Positions 21,412 to 32,685 are shown, counted from the first letter of the stretch. The stretch is DNA of 64,000 nucleotides from Portunus trituberculatus (GCF_017591435.1 NC_059299.1:6675980-6739979), one strand, 5' to 3'. Notes: generated by a model from the sequence alone, not told the origin. Translations and numbers: made by a program.

Positions 21412-21597
21412 GGGGGCAACCCAGTCCCGGAGAAGCCCTGGGCAGAACTACACACTGAAACTTGTGCTAATTAAGACTCAAACTCACAAAGATCTACGTA
21501 CGAGCTGAGGCGAGAGTTTGTACTGGCGCTGCCGTGAGGAAACCCGCGCATCACTCATCACTGCGGATTATATATATTTTGACCCACTTCTGCGCCG

Positions 21598-22050
21598 CAC
21601 CTCCATAACTTTCCAGAGTGTCTAATTGACGCTACAGGATTTTTGTGAGACCTTGTAATGTTAGTGTTCTAGTGACAAATTAACAATATCTCTTTATCTA
21701 AGTTAACACCGGCACTACTTTCCAAAGGTTCTAGTTGAAGTTGCACGGGTTTTGAAAATGTTTATTGTGACACAGTTAATATCTCCACTACTTTCCAAAG
21801 GCTCTAGTTGAAGCTACACGGATTTGGAGAGGGTTTATAGTGTTCTCGCGATAAATTAACATTTCTTTATAGTTAACACATCTACTACTTTGTAAAGGTT
21901 CTAGTTGAAGCTACGCACGTTTTTACTGTTACATTATTCTACTAATAGATAAATATTTTTAAACACTATTTGAGAACCTAGTTTATCATCACTGTGGCCT
22001 TTGAAAATAGTCGTGGTGATAAAAGAGCAAAGTGTTTTTGAATACGGGCC
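21598..22050 (-). mobile_element. MITE-like family M, copy 4, with internal tandem expansion
   Basis: The right end (GGCCTTTGAAAATAGTCGTG, then AGAGCAAAGTGTTTTTGAAT and ACGGGCCC, to 22050) is intact. The interior is repeated about four times. Segments like CCACTACTTTCCAAAGGCTC, TAGTTGAAGCTACACGG and TTCTAGTGACAAATTAACA start at about 21601, 21709, 21783 and 21880, with unit lengths of 74-109 bp. The copy is therefore about twice normal size. Confidence 0.85.
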
Positions 22051-22821
22051 CTGAAGCTGTGCGTGTAGGTTGACCGGGCACCATTACGCCTCAGAGGATG
22101 GAAACGATCACAAGAGCGTGTGCTGTATCGGTCCTGCGGGTTTGTGAGAACGATTTTGTGGCGTTGATAATGAGTGAGATTAATGAGTGTGTGGTGCAAC
22201 GTGGAGGGAAGAGAGAGAGGATGAGAGGAGAGGAAGGAGGGAGAAAGACGGATTGCCAAGTGTGAGACGGGAAGCACACACACCCACAGACCGGCATATC
22301 AACACACGGAGAGCTAAGGAAGTATATAAACTTAATTGAACTCTCCCACCCCAATGACTCGAAGCAGTGGGAATTCAAAGCCTTATCTAGCAAGAGTTGT
22401 CATTCAGTCATTCCTGGAAGCGTCTTTTCATCGCCTCAGTTTCAATAGCTGATGCGCTTTTGTTTTCCCTTTGTTCAGTGAAAAAGAGTGATTGATTTAG
22501 GTTTCCTTCCGAGTGAATGCAATAAAAAAAAAAAAAAGAGTTCGTTGCAATATGTTCCTTTTCTTTTGCTTTACATTCGTCCGTTGTAAAAATGGGCGAT
22601 AAAAAACAGCGATGGATTTGAGTTTCTTGTCGAGTGGACGCGAACAAAAAGACAAAACAGCATTTAATACGTTGTGATGTTCACGTATACGGATTACAGT
22701 CCACGTTCGTCCGGCCTTTCCGATGCACTTCCATCTCCATCCTATCCGGAAAAAAAAAAAAACATTTCAACGAGCTTTTGTTCCCCATTGTGTTATGTTT
22801 TCGAAGTAGAGTGCGGAACGA

Positions 22822-22825
<4 letters not shown>
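22051..22825. other. Non-coding stretch
   Basis: Mixed composition. A related 50-60 bp segment seems to occur near 22440-22520 and again near 22560-22630 (TGTTCAGTGAAAAAGAGTGA with AGGTTTCCTTCCGAGTGAA, versus GATAAAAAACAGCGATGG with AGTTTCTTGTCGAGTGGAC), hinting at an old tandem duplication. No gene is supported. Confidence 0.45.

Positions 22826-22888
<63 letters not shown>
22826..22888. repeat. (GA)n microsatellite
   Basis: About 31 units followed by variant GAGAGCGAGAGAGCGAG. Confidence 0.99.
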
Positions 22889-22896
<8 letters not shown>

Positions 22897-23379
22897 CGAG
22901 CCAGCAAGGGGAGAGCTGGGAAGATGGCGACGGGACAAAAAACTCAACTATTCCTCTTTTTCCCAATCCTTCCCTCATTAATGTGATCATCAAAGACTCA
23001 CAGCAAAACGACGGAAGCGGGAAAGAGTAGACCCCGCCAAGCTCAGGACGATAATTAGATTTCCAAAGGGAGCTGCCATACAAATATACATTTTTACCTC
23101 TTCGGTGTTTGAGCTTAAAAACGTCAACTTGGGTGTTTTCGCTCACAATTGAAGGAGCACGAGGAGAGACGGCTAAAGGGTTCCAGGATTTCAGGGTTCA
23201 AGGATGCAAGGGTTCAAGGGATGAGAGGAAGGTGGCTATAGTGATGGGAAGAAAAATATTTATGAGATGATAGGGAGAGGAAGAAAAAGAAAAAAAGGGG
23301 AGCTTGAATTCGTTGTAATGGAAAAGTAAAATGTTTGTGAGATGATAGGTGAAAATTGAGGAAAGGACCGGTTTGAATA

Positions 23380-23900
23380 GGTAGTGATGGGAGAGTACTA
23401 GATGAAGGAGATAGAAATGGATGTAGTGATGGGAAGCAAGCTAAAGATTAAAAAAAAAGAATAGCAGTGATGAAAGGGAACAGGATACAAAAATGGATGG
23501 AAATGATACTAGATGAAGAAGGGGATGGAATAGATGGGAAGAAAGCTAAAGAAATAAAAAAAGAAAACTAGCAGTGATGGAAGGGAACAGGATACAAAAA
23601 TGGATGGAAATGATACTAGTGATGGCCGATGGGAAAGTACTAGATGAAGAAGGGATGGGAATAGATGTAGTGATGGAAAGAAAAGCAAATGATTGAAAAA
23701 AAAAAAGCTAGCAGAGATGGAACGGAACAGGATGCAAGAAAGAATGGAAATACTACTACTGATGGAAAAGTGTTAGATAAAAAAAGGAAAATGGGAATGG
23801 ATGTAGTGATGGTAAGAAAGCTGAAGGATTGAAAAAAAGAAAAAAAAAAAAAACAAGATGCAAGAAAGGATGAAAATAATACTAGCGATAGGAAGAGAAA
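23380..23900. repeat. Purine-rich tandem repeat, unit about 110-134 bp, four copies
   Basis: Units are marked by TACTAGATGAAG-like starts at 23398, 23508, 23639 and 23773 (last one GTTAGATAAAAAAAG). They contain GGATGTAGTGATGG, GAAAGCTAAAGATT, AGCAGTGATGGAAGGGAACA and GGATACAAAAATGGATGG. The flanking 23160-23380 sequence carries shorter versions. Confidence 0.88.
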
Positions 23901-24291
23901 TGTTTACCAGTTAATAAGAGAAAGAAGCTCAAGAGATGACAGGAGGAGAATGAAAGCAGGGTTTAACTGACTGATTGTTTTTAATGAGTCAGGAAGAAAG
24001 GCTTAGGGGAAAAAAAAGACTGAAAAAAAGAAAGAGGAAAAAGGAGAAAGAAAGCCCACACACTACTCTTCACGAAAGAATCAAAAGGGTTGACTAGCTT
24101 ATTTACATTCAAGTTTAGATTTAATTAAGGTTTAAAGAGCCTATACTGAATAAACGTTTGAACTGTGCTAGAGGGATTACGAAACAAAAGAACTTAATGG
24201 ACTCAATAGATAGTTTAGTTATACATGTAAAAACAACAACAACATAAAGTCTCTCACTCAAGAGCATTGATGAAAAAAATGAAAAGAAATA

Positions 24292-24391
<100 letters not shown>

Positions 24392-24734
24392 GAATCATTC
24401 TTGCATCTATAAAAGGAACAAAAATGAACAATGACAATATATAAATGCAGAAAACATGGCCATTCAGGAGATAAATATAGAATAGATGATGAAAGAACAC
24501 CTATTTCAGCTAATCACATCCCTTCCCTTTGAGTTTTACAATAGCACAACAGAGAACACCAGCAGCTTCTTATAGACTCAACAATACATATAATTAATCC
24601 CACCATAAAAGAAAAAAAAAAAATCACTTCCGGAAAAAAAAGCCAGGGAAAAAAGTGTAAAAAGTGTGCACTCGGAAAAAAGGAAAAAGGAAAAAGGAAG
24701 GGAAAAGGAAGCAGCACCCAACAAAACAACACGA

Positions 24735-24882
<148 letters not shown>

Positions 24883-24987
24883 TGAGAGACTAGAAGAATG
24901 GGAAGGAATACGTGGTTTGTGAGTAAATGGAGTAAAAAATTAAATACATCTGAGTTTTTTTTATAATGAAACAAATCACGAACTCTC

Positions 24988-24990
<3 letters not shown>

Positions 24991-25059
<69 letters not shown>
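24991..25059. repeat. (CA)n microsatellite
   Basis: About 34 units. Together with the (TG)n at 24737-24882 it forms an inverted pair of complementary arrays separated by about 108 bp. Confidence 0.99.
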
Positions 25060-25061
<2 letters not shown>

Positions 25062-25310
25062 TCACGTCGCCTAGCAAGACCCCATCACTGGTCACCTCGT
25101 CCTGTGGTGGTGGAAACATTCTCTCCTTTTCCTTCGTCCTCACCTGGACTGTTCTCACCTGGTCCCCTTCGCACCTGGCCGCTTTAATTACCACCTGTGT
25201 TTGTGTCCTCCCCTCGCTCCGCTCACTTGCAGTTTAATTATTTTTACAAGAATTCGTGTAGAAAGAGACATTGGTCAGGCTGAGTTCTCTGTCCGTTGTG
25301 GGAGGTGTTA

Positions 25311-25311
<1 letters not shown>

Positions 25312-25402
<91 letters not shown>
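25312..25402. repeat. (TC)n microsatellite
   Basis: About 45 perfect units. Confidence 0.99.
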
Positions 25403-25405
<3 letters not shown>

Positions 25406-25987
25406 TAAAACTAGCCAACTTTTTCGAATCTTCTGAAGTTGTATTTTTAAGAGCGGCATTGTCTTTTTTTTTTTTTCTCCCTTGTTCATTTTTCTATTTT
25501 CTTTGTTCTGCTCTAGGCTAGAATCATCAGTACGTGATTAAAAATAGTTGTTAGTAGTATGTGGAATCAACGCATTATTTTTGTTTGTTGTATGATATAA
25601 TTCTTGAGGTATTACTGAAGGCTTAATAGCGAGAGGGAATAAAAATGAAGGCGAGTTTATATTTATAGTCAGTCTTGTTATGAAATGGATCATGAAATAA
25701 AAGGAAAAGAAAAAGAGGATCAGTTAGTTAGTAGTACAAATAATGCCCTTTTAAAAGCTCCAGTGGGATTAAGGTCAGTTATAATCTATCATACGTGAAA
25801 GGGATTGATAAAAAGGAAACAAACAATACGGCGTACACAGCTAATTAATTTCAACACTTCCGTGGCTACATTTAATTAAACACCAACATAATTTTACGCA
25901 TTCACATCAAAACCTGGGTGAAGTAAAAGTAAAAGTAACATTATAGCGTTGAAATGTTCTCTTAAGACTCTCCCTAAAGTTTTAATT
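25403..25987. other. AT-rich non-coding stretch
   Basis: No repeat family, promoter or coding signature was recognised. Confidence 0.5.
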
Positions 25988-26212
25988 GCAGTGGTACAGT
26001 GGAACCATGTGTACATTGGGGTCCGAGGGGTCTCCAAGCGCACGGGTTCGAATCCTATCTACGGTACGAGTGTAGGTTGGGCTTTCTCACTCGGGGCAAC
26101 GGCTTCCTAGCGGGTAGGCTTTGAGATAGGAGGTGCCCCAAAAAGTACCCCCTTTAGCCCAGAAATTCCCGTGAAAAGCCCACATGGTATTAATAGAAAA
26201 ATAAATAAAGTT
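25988..26212 (+). mobile_element. tRNA-derived SINE, family A, copy 2
   Basis: A-box TGGTACAGTGG at 25992-26002 and canonical B-box GGTTCGAATCC at 26045-26055 lie about 50 bp apart, as in Pol III internal promoters. The body shares GGTCTCCAAGCGCACGG, GGGCTTTCTCACTCGGGGCA and GTGAAAAGCCCACATGGTAT with the copy at 922-1120. The 3' end is A-rich (AAAAATAAATAAAG). This is the better preserved copy. Confidence 0.87.
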
Positions 26213-26919
26213 AAGTGAAGGCATTTAGGTCGAAATAGATAAAGGAAAGGTAAGTAGTATTAGAGCATATAGAATTATAAATGTTGTGTTGGTCTCCCAG
26301 TGTATAGAATTAATTACAGAGGGAATCTTACCCCATTTCACCCCAAAAACTGTTTACTACTCGTATTTACTCTTCTCCCTTTTTAAAACCTTCCTTTCTA
26401 GTCCCAAAGGATAATTCTATGTAGAGTGAAAAGAAAGAAAGAAAAAATACAATGAGAACACGCAAATATTTTCTTAACTTCCATGCATGTGTTTTCAATT
26501 AGAAAGACAACCTTAACACGCTTCATCCAAGAACAATTAATATTTCTCCCTTCCTACAAACTTCCTATTCGTATTCAACAAGTGCAAGGTGAGCCAGGCA
26601 GGTCGGTAAACACTTCAGACCTCTTTTTACCAACCTACGACCTTTTTTGCAACCTCTGATCGTGACCCCCAAGCGACAGGAAAAATCATGAATCAAGGAG
26701 AGTTTCGTTTAGAGTCTCAGGGCGAAAGATGGGAAATAGCTCAGAAAAGTGATCCTTACCGTGTTGTGCAGGGCGTTGGTGTCCTGAAGGAGGCGCCGAG
26801 GGAGGTATTGAGAGGGAAGGTGATAGAGTGACGGGTTTTATACGTCCGCTGTCTTTCTCATGTGTGCTTGTCCTGACCTGCAAGGACGTGACGGTGAATT
26901 TAGCTTTATTCTGGATGTA
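26213..26919. other. Non-coding stretch
   Basis: No family recognised. A 65-codon reverse frame at 26883-26686 has no domain. Confidence 0.5.
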
Positions 26920-27116
26920 TTAACCCCTTGAGTAGCATGACGCGTTTTCATATTCATTCTACTGACTATTATTTGGTGATTTTATACAGCTTCAGAAACT
27001 TATGTGGGTGATGACTATGAATGACTATTAATCTTCTGACCTCCATAGACTTCCTAATGTCAATAATGTCAATAAAACCTCAAGGTAAAAATGTGTTCCA
27101 GTATTGAAGCGGTTAA
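26920..27116. mobile_element. piggyBac-like MITE, copy 2, with TTAA target duplication
   Basis: The 189-bp element (26924-27112) is flanked by TTAA at 26920-26923 and 27113-27116. Its ends are CCCCTTGAGTAGCATGACGC on the left and CCGCTTCAATACTGGAACAC on the right (reverse complement). The interior shares GACGCGTTTTCATATTCATT, TATACAGCTTCAGAAACTTA and CTCAAGGTAAAAATGTG with copy 1 at 4746-4947. Confidence 0.88.
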
Positions 27117-27270
27117 AGAACGGAAGACGGGAATTTAAAGTGAGGAGTGAAAATATTAGTGTCATTAATGAATATGAAAGAAAGCACGACATTTTCTTTT
27201 AATAGTATGAAGGAATTCCGTCATTAATATATTTTGACCTATTTAAGACATGAATGATCTACTTACCAAC

Positions 27271-27271
<1 letters not shown>

Positions 27272-27343
<72 letters not shown>
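27272..27343. repeat. (AC)n microsatellite
   Basis: About 36 units. A second AC array lies 75 bp downstream. Confidence 0.99.
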
Positions 27344-27348
<5 letters not shown>

Positions 27349-27415
27349 TGTTCTCTCCGTCCGATGCTTAAGAATAGTAATGGCAACGATAACCCGCATT
27401 AGGGAATGAGAAGAG

Positions 27416-27418
<3 letters not shown>

Positions 27419-27468
<50 letters not shown>
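27419..27468. repeat. (AC)n microsatellite
   Basis: 25 perfect units. Confidence 0.99.
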
Positions 27469-27469
<1 letters not shown>

Positions 27470-27719
27470 GAGGAGCTAATGGTTTACTTACTGATGGTTT
27501 GAGAGACACTAGGGAGGACTGGGGAGGACTGGGAAGCTGAGGGAAGAGGGGGAGGAAACTGGGGTGGAAAGGTAGTTGTTTAGTTGTTATAGTTATCTTG
27601 GTCACTTAGGACGGAAATGATTAAGGTGAGGAAAGTTTAGGCAAGGAATTTGGTATGGGAGGAAAGGGGAAATGTTTAAAGTAGTTTGTGTTGGTAAGTG
27701 ATGGTTAGATAGAGTTCTT

Positions 27720-28059
27720 GGGTTCCTAAGGAGTGTTTCTAGTCCTTCACCTCCTTATTCTGCTGAGTTTGATCCTTTTCTCCTCCTCCTTCCCCTGTTC
27801 CTCTTCCTTCCACTGTTCGTTCTTCACTCCCTTCCTTCGTCTGATTTATTCACCCTCATCTCTTATCTGTCCCCTTCCTTCAGTCATTCAAGTAATCTCC
27901 TCATTAATTAATTTCATTCCTCGGCTCACTTCGCCTCATTTCACTCATTTACTCCCTCCTCCTTTCATTCACTTTCACTCAACTCTCACTTCCTCATCTC
28001 GTCCTCTCCTTATCTCTTTCTTTTATCTCCACCTCTCTCAGCTCTTTCACTCGTATTCA
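27720..28059. other. Pyrimidine-rich block
   Basis: C/T-rich + strand (CTCCTCCTTCCCCTGTTCCT). It resembles the other polypyrimidine blocks, and the same composition resumes at 29095-29250 after the inserted TA element. The 109-codon frame here is low complexity. Confidence 0.6.
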
Positions 28060-29094
28060 TAATTCGCGGCTCTCAAAACGAACGGGCGTATCTCAGTTTT
28101 TGGCAAAATTGAGATATTAACACCACCAGAATGCTTGTGCCGAGATCTATCGAACTGTCAAAGTGGCGTATGTCAAAGTGCATTAGTTTTTGAGATACCA
28201 AGTCTTTCATCATATACGTATCTCAAAACAAGATGAATAGTTGCATGGCAAAGAGGCGTACGTTTAGATACGCCCATTTGTTACGAAAAGGATATACGCT
28301 GTCATTATGATGAGTGGGCGTATGCCAAGATACGCCTGTTTGTGTTAACTCAAAAGGTATATTGTATCAATTTTAATGTAGATACCCATACGTTCCATGT
28401 TCAAGCCGTTTTCTTTTTTATGATAATTCACCGAAGAAAACTGCGATAATGTCGTCTTCAAAACACAAAGCCAAGGGTGGGTCGAGAGTTCTGTTGCTCT
28501 TAAATTAGGTAAGTTTTGGGGCTTTTTCAGTTCTCATTGAGAGTTGTGTTTATCATCAGTTACTCTATATATACTGTAGAAGAAGATGGTGATAACAAAA
28601 AGTTAGATAAAATCTGTACATTGAATATTTGACAAAACAAAGCAGTGTAAGGTGTTAACTGCCGTATGTAACCATTACGCTGTGACAAAAAACATGAGAT
28701 ACACCCCTTCGACCTGGCAGTTCAGGCTAAAGAACTGAAATACATCCTTTCGACTAAAACTTCACATTATAAAAGAAATGTAAGTCACAAATCAAACAGG
28801 CGTATCTGTGGCGTAACTAAACGCTCACATTTAAAAAAAAACTTTAGGTCACAAGACGAACAGGCGTATCATCTTCTCTCCCCTAAATATACCTAAAAAC
28901 TTCATTCAATGACAACCTGAGTTTATGCATTAAAAAATTCAACGTTTCGTCTACATATGGAAGTTCATTGCACCTAAATACCTTTAAAACTGTTCTAGTA
29001 GTGAATGAAAGCATTTGGTAAAAAACTTTAGATCGCTCTCCTGAAAAATCGAGAAATCTGAGATACGCCCGTTCGTTTTGAGAGCCGCGAATTA
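28060..29094. mobile_element. Non-autonomous DNA transposon, 1031 bp, TA target duplication, perfect 35-bp TIRs
   Basis: The terminal inverted repeats at 28062-28096 (begins ATTCGCGGCTCTCAAAACGA, ends GGGCGTATCTCAG) and 29058-29092 are identical over 35 bp. TA dinucleotides flank both sides (28060-28061 and 29093-29094). The inner part of the TIR, AGATACGCC with CGTTTG/CGTTCG, recurs inside in both orientations. Examples are 28215-28229, 28266-28275, 28317-28323, 28328-28341, 28794-28807 and 28855-28870. These look like subterminal transposase-binding repeats. A TA duplication fits the Tc1/mariner-pogo group and several others. No transposase is present. A 19-codon frame at 28449 (MSSSKHKAKGGSRV..) has no identifiable origin. 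The perfect TIRs suggest relatively recent mobility. It split a pyrimidine-rich block. Confidence 0.92.
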
Positions 29095-29592
29095 TTTTGG
29101 TATCTTTCTCTATTTGATCTCATTCATTTATCCCTATTTTCTATTCTAACATTTCGCTTTTTTCCCTTATTGTACCCACCGCTCTCTATTCTTTCTCTCT
29201 TCTTGCTATCTCTCGCCCACACGCACACGCCCACCCATTAATTTCTCTCCGCTGCAATTCGTCGATACTAAATTTTGACAAGTGTACAACATAAATTCCA
29301 AACCACAAAGAGGCGCAGTACTGTTTTCCAGGATGTCGTTACTCATGGAAGGGAAGATAAAAATGAAGAAAAAAAAATTGTACGTACTGTGGCTTCGTAT
29401 CGGATTCCATGAAATATTGATACGGTTTGTGCTTTTTTATGAGTTGCGTTGGTGGTGTCTGCGATCTCCTCCTTGCTTCCCTTCCCTTCCCTTCTCTCTT
29501 GCTGTATGTATTATTTCCTGAAATGGATTTATTTATAGGAAGTGCGCAGATTGGGAAGTATTTTTCGCTTTGCCTCGCCTAGTTTTGTTTCG

Positions 29593-29593
<1 letters not shown>
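29095..29593. other. Non-coding stretch
   Basis: Pyrimidine-rich to about 29230, then mixed. A 79-codon frame at 29282 lacks any recognisable domain. Nothing is supported. Confidence 0.5.

Positions 29594-29626
<33 letters not shown>
29594..29626. repeat. (GT)n microsatellite
   Basis: About 16 units, directly preceding the unidentified segment at 29627-30078. Confidence 0.98.
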
Positions 29627-29628
<2 letters not shown>

Positions 29629-30075
29629 TGGTACCGCTGGCACCATCAATATGTTCTGGTGTGGTTGAAGAGAAACACCGGGGCCTTTCCCTGTGTTTAT
29701 TGTAAGATACAAAGCGTATTGAAGCTTGGTAGACTTGGTAGCGAGTAGCCATGGAGGCTTGAGAAGTAGCCGGTGGCCAGAGCGAGACTTGTAGTCGGTA
29801 GCGGCTAGATGAAGCTTGTAGTAAGCGTGATGATGTAGAATTACAGTCTAGACACTGGGATGTGACTGTAGACAGTAGACTGTGGACTGTAGAGGTAGAC
29901 TGGCTGTGCAGGATAGGAGAACCAGTCAAAGAGAGAAGGCAAGCGGATTGCCAGGCGGAGCAGAGCCTGTTCCCGAAGCTGTCTCCCGTGGAATGGCTGA
30001 GTAACACTACCCACGGTCGCAGTACATCATACAGTAGAACATTACATTACTCCGCGTTAACAAAGTAGTGTCTAT

Positions 30076-30078
<3 letters not shown>
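29627..30078. other. Unidentified repeat-like segment bounded by (GT)n arrays
   Basis: A 450-bp segment between two (GT)n tracts has internal self-similarity. AGTAGCCATGGAGGCTTGAG resembles AGTAGCCGGTGGCCAGAGCG, and GTAGACAGTAGACTGTGGAC and GTAGAGGTAGACTGG lie close together. The composition is unlike its flanks. It may be a transposon piece such as a LTR fragment, but I cannot identify it. The 142-codon reverse frame over it is only a shadow of that composition. Confidence 0.4.

Positions 30079-30143
<65 letters not shown>
30079..30143. repeat. (TG)n microsatellite
   Basis: About 32 units. Confidence 0.99.
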
Positions 30144-30144
<1 letters not shown>

Positions 30145-30187
30145 CCTGGGAAGAGCTGCAGGTTGAATCCAATAATGAAGAGAGCTA

Positions 30188-30219
<32 letters not shown>

Positions 30220-30380
30220 GAATTACCAATAACACTCATGCATTGACTTCTGTTCTACGTTCCCTTATACGCGAGAATCAGTGTGCAAGAAGCCGATTCA
30301 CTTCCCAACACCGATAACACTGATAACATTTGTTCCTTGTGCCTTGACTAGGAAAATGTTCTCACTCTAAATAACACTAA

Positions 30381-30384
<4 letters not shown>

Positions 30385-30459
<75 letters not shown>

Positions 30460-30498
30460 TGTGTGGCTTTGTTTTACGACAGCTTACCCACTTACTCA

Positions 30499-30551
<53 letters not shown>
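30385..30551. repeat. (CT)n(GT)n compound array followed by (AC)n
   Basis: (CT)29 at 30385-30442 runs into (GT)11 to 30465. After 35 bp, (AC)26 lies at 30500-30551. The GT and AC arms are complementary and could pair. A smaller (CT)12 is at 30196-30219. Confidence 0.98.
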
Positions 30552-31864
30552 AGAAGTAAATTGAGTCATAAACACCAACACATACGTACTCATAGCAAGC
30601 AAGAAAACAAACAGGCAAGAGCGAGCGAAAGAGAGAGCGAGGAAGCATTATAAGAGGATATTCTTTTTCCATTAGAACAACAAAGTAACATTAATATCCC
30701 ATAATGTATCGCCTTCAAATACGTAATACCAAGCAAACAGTGGGCGGGTGTGAATTGGTTTCCCCGAAAGTATAAAACAAGCTGCTCTGATGCCGAGGGT
30801 AATAATTAAGAGCTGGGAAAAGAACACACCAACGCGAGGCACTGAACATTACCACCACTAGCAAAACAAACACTTATCGATCAAAAAAATACAGGGGAAA
30901 AAATTATGAGGAAGTGTAATTTAGGTGGTGTTTTCTATCCCCTCTCACACTGACTCCCTCCTCTCCCTGTCCCTCTCCCTCTCACTACTCATCTTCCCTC
31001 CCTCACTCATCTTTATGAATAACGTGCTAATTAATACAGGTCGGGGGCTGTGGAGTAGATTATACACTGCAGTTTGATGAAGAGCATCCGCACAACTTAG
31101 GTATTGTTATTTGGTGAATGCATATTGATACGAGAGCGAATCTGCGTTACTGGCATTTGTTATTCGTGGAACTACGCTGATAATTGAATGCGTGTTTCGT
31201 TACATCTGTGCAGTAAATCACCAACTAAAACGATGGTAGGGATAATGAGATAAATTACACATTATAAAAGGATAATTCAGATAATCCTACTGTTTTTTTT
31301 CGGATTATATGAGAACTTTATGAGCAACTACATGGTCAGGGTGAAGAGGAAATATTGATGAGAAAAACTAAGAAGAATGAAAGAGATGAAAGACGAAAGG
31401 AAGGAAGGAACGTGAATAACATAAAGAAATACGTAGAGTAAGACAGGACAGAAAAAAAGTAGGAAAGTAGAAGGAAATAAGAAGGAAGGAAGGACAAAAT
31501 GTGAAGAAATTAGAACAGTAGTAAAAGTATGATGATTTCCAGGGATATCTAGAATAATGAGAAATCTTACGCTACATACCGATAACTCAGATAATATCAC
31601 TGTTTAATATAGGCTTTACAAGAAGTACAGGTTTGCTTAGTTATATATTAATTTAATAAGACAAAGAGTACGTAGGGTAATAGAAAGTACTGTTCATACT
31701 TGTTATAAAGAGTCTGTACACATAACTCCACGTTCGTTTTGGTATACGTTTATGAGAGGACTGTTACATACATACTGCAGGTCCGTTTCGCTGTATGTTC
31801 TGTGCAAATTGGCAAACTATAACGAGAATACTAGAAAGTTTTGCGTTCTTGAACGTGATCCGCC

Positions 31865-31866
<2 letters not shown>
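30552..31866. other. Non-coding stretch
   Basis: A short C/T-rich part lies at 30940-31010 and a purine-rich part at 31330-31510 (GAAAGGAAGGAAGGAACG). The rest is AT-rich unique-looking DNA. No gene, SINE or MITE was recognised. Confidence 0.5.

Positions 31867-31913
<47 letters not shown>
31867..31913. repeat. (TG)n microsatellite
   Basis: About 23 units ending four bases before the left end of MITE copy 5. Confidence 0.99.
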
Positions 31914-31915
<2 letters not shown>

Positions 31916-31917
31916 GT

Positions 31918-32138
31918 GGCCCATAATCAGAAACCCTTTGTTCTCTCACCATGACTATTCACAAAGGCCACAGAGATGGTCAGCCGGGTTATCAAGAGTG
32001 TTTCTCCTGTTAACATTTTGAATATTTTGTTCACATGTCGCTAGACTCGCAAAATACACCCTATAAAAGTGCAGCTTCAACTAGAATCTTTAAAAAAACA
32101 ATGGAGATGTGGTACAAATATGTTTCAGAATACAACCC
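31918..32138 (+). mobile_element. MITE-like family M, copy 5 (left half of a head-to-head pair)
   Basis: The left end GGCCCATAATCAGAAACCCT, TTGTTCTCTCACCATGACT and AAAGGCCACAGAGATGGTCA is present. The right end GGAGATGTGGTACAAATATG plus TTTCAGAATACAACCC is also present. The centre (GAGTGTTTCTCCTGTTAACA, GTGCAGCTTCAACTAGAATC) is full length. Copy 6 begins only about 12 bp further on in the opposite orientation. Confidence 0.88.
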
Positions 32139-32149
32139 TATGTGTGAAG

Positions 32150-32370
32150 AGACCACATTCTGAAATTCTCCTGTACGCTACATCTCCACTCCATTCGAAA
32201 GCCTCTAGATGACATTACGCAGTTCTTAAGGGAGTCACATGATTCTAGTGACAGATTAACAAAGTTTCTACATTATTTACAGAAGAAATGGACTTGAGAA
32301 CCCGACAAATAATCTCTGTGGCCTTTGAAAATAGCAGTTGTGAGAAAGTAAAAGCGTTTCTGAGCGCGGA
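32150..32370 (-). mobile_element. MITE-like family M, copy 6 (right half of the pair)
   Basis: It starts with GACCACATTCTGAAATTCTC and TACATCTCCACTCCATTCGA. It carries TTCTAGTGACAGATTAACAA and TTTCTACATTATTTACAGAA. It ends with GGCCTTTGAAAATAGCAGTT and AAAAGCGTTTCTGAGCG. Its orientation is opposite to copy 5, making 31918-32370 a 450-bp imperfect inverted repeat. Confidence 0.87.
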
Positions 32371-32636
32371 AAAGGTATCCACGACAACTCCAGAAGCACA
32401 ATGAGAGTCTCTGGGCGTCGTGGTCTTTTTGGCAATTCACATTATCTCCCGGAAAGAAAAGAGAGAAAGAGCGAGAGCGAGAGGGAAAGAGAGAAAGAAT
32501 AAAAAAATAAAAATAAAATAAAGAACACAGAAATTACAACGGCACACTCCATATCTCACGCCGGGGACCCAAAAACATTTGCCCGACAGTAAATATTGTA
32601 GAGATTTACAACAATGAAGCTCGCCGACCCCTATCC

Positions 32637-32685
32637 CTCCTCCTCCTCCTCCTCCTCCTCCTCCTCCTCCTCCTCCTCCTCCTCC
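32637..32685. repeat. (TCC)n microsatellite within a pyrimidine block
   Basis: 16 TCC triplets. The C/T-rich composition extends to about 33030 (CTCCTCTTCCTCCTCCCTAA). Confidence 0.97.
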
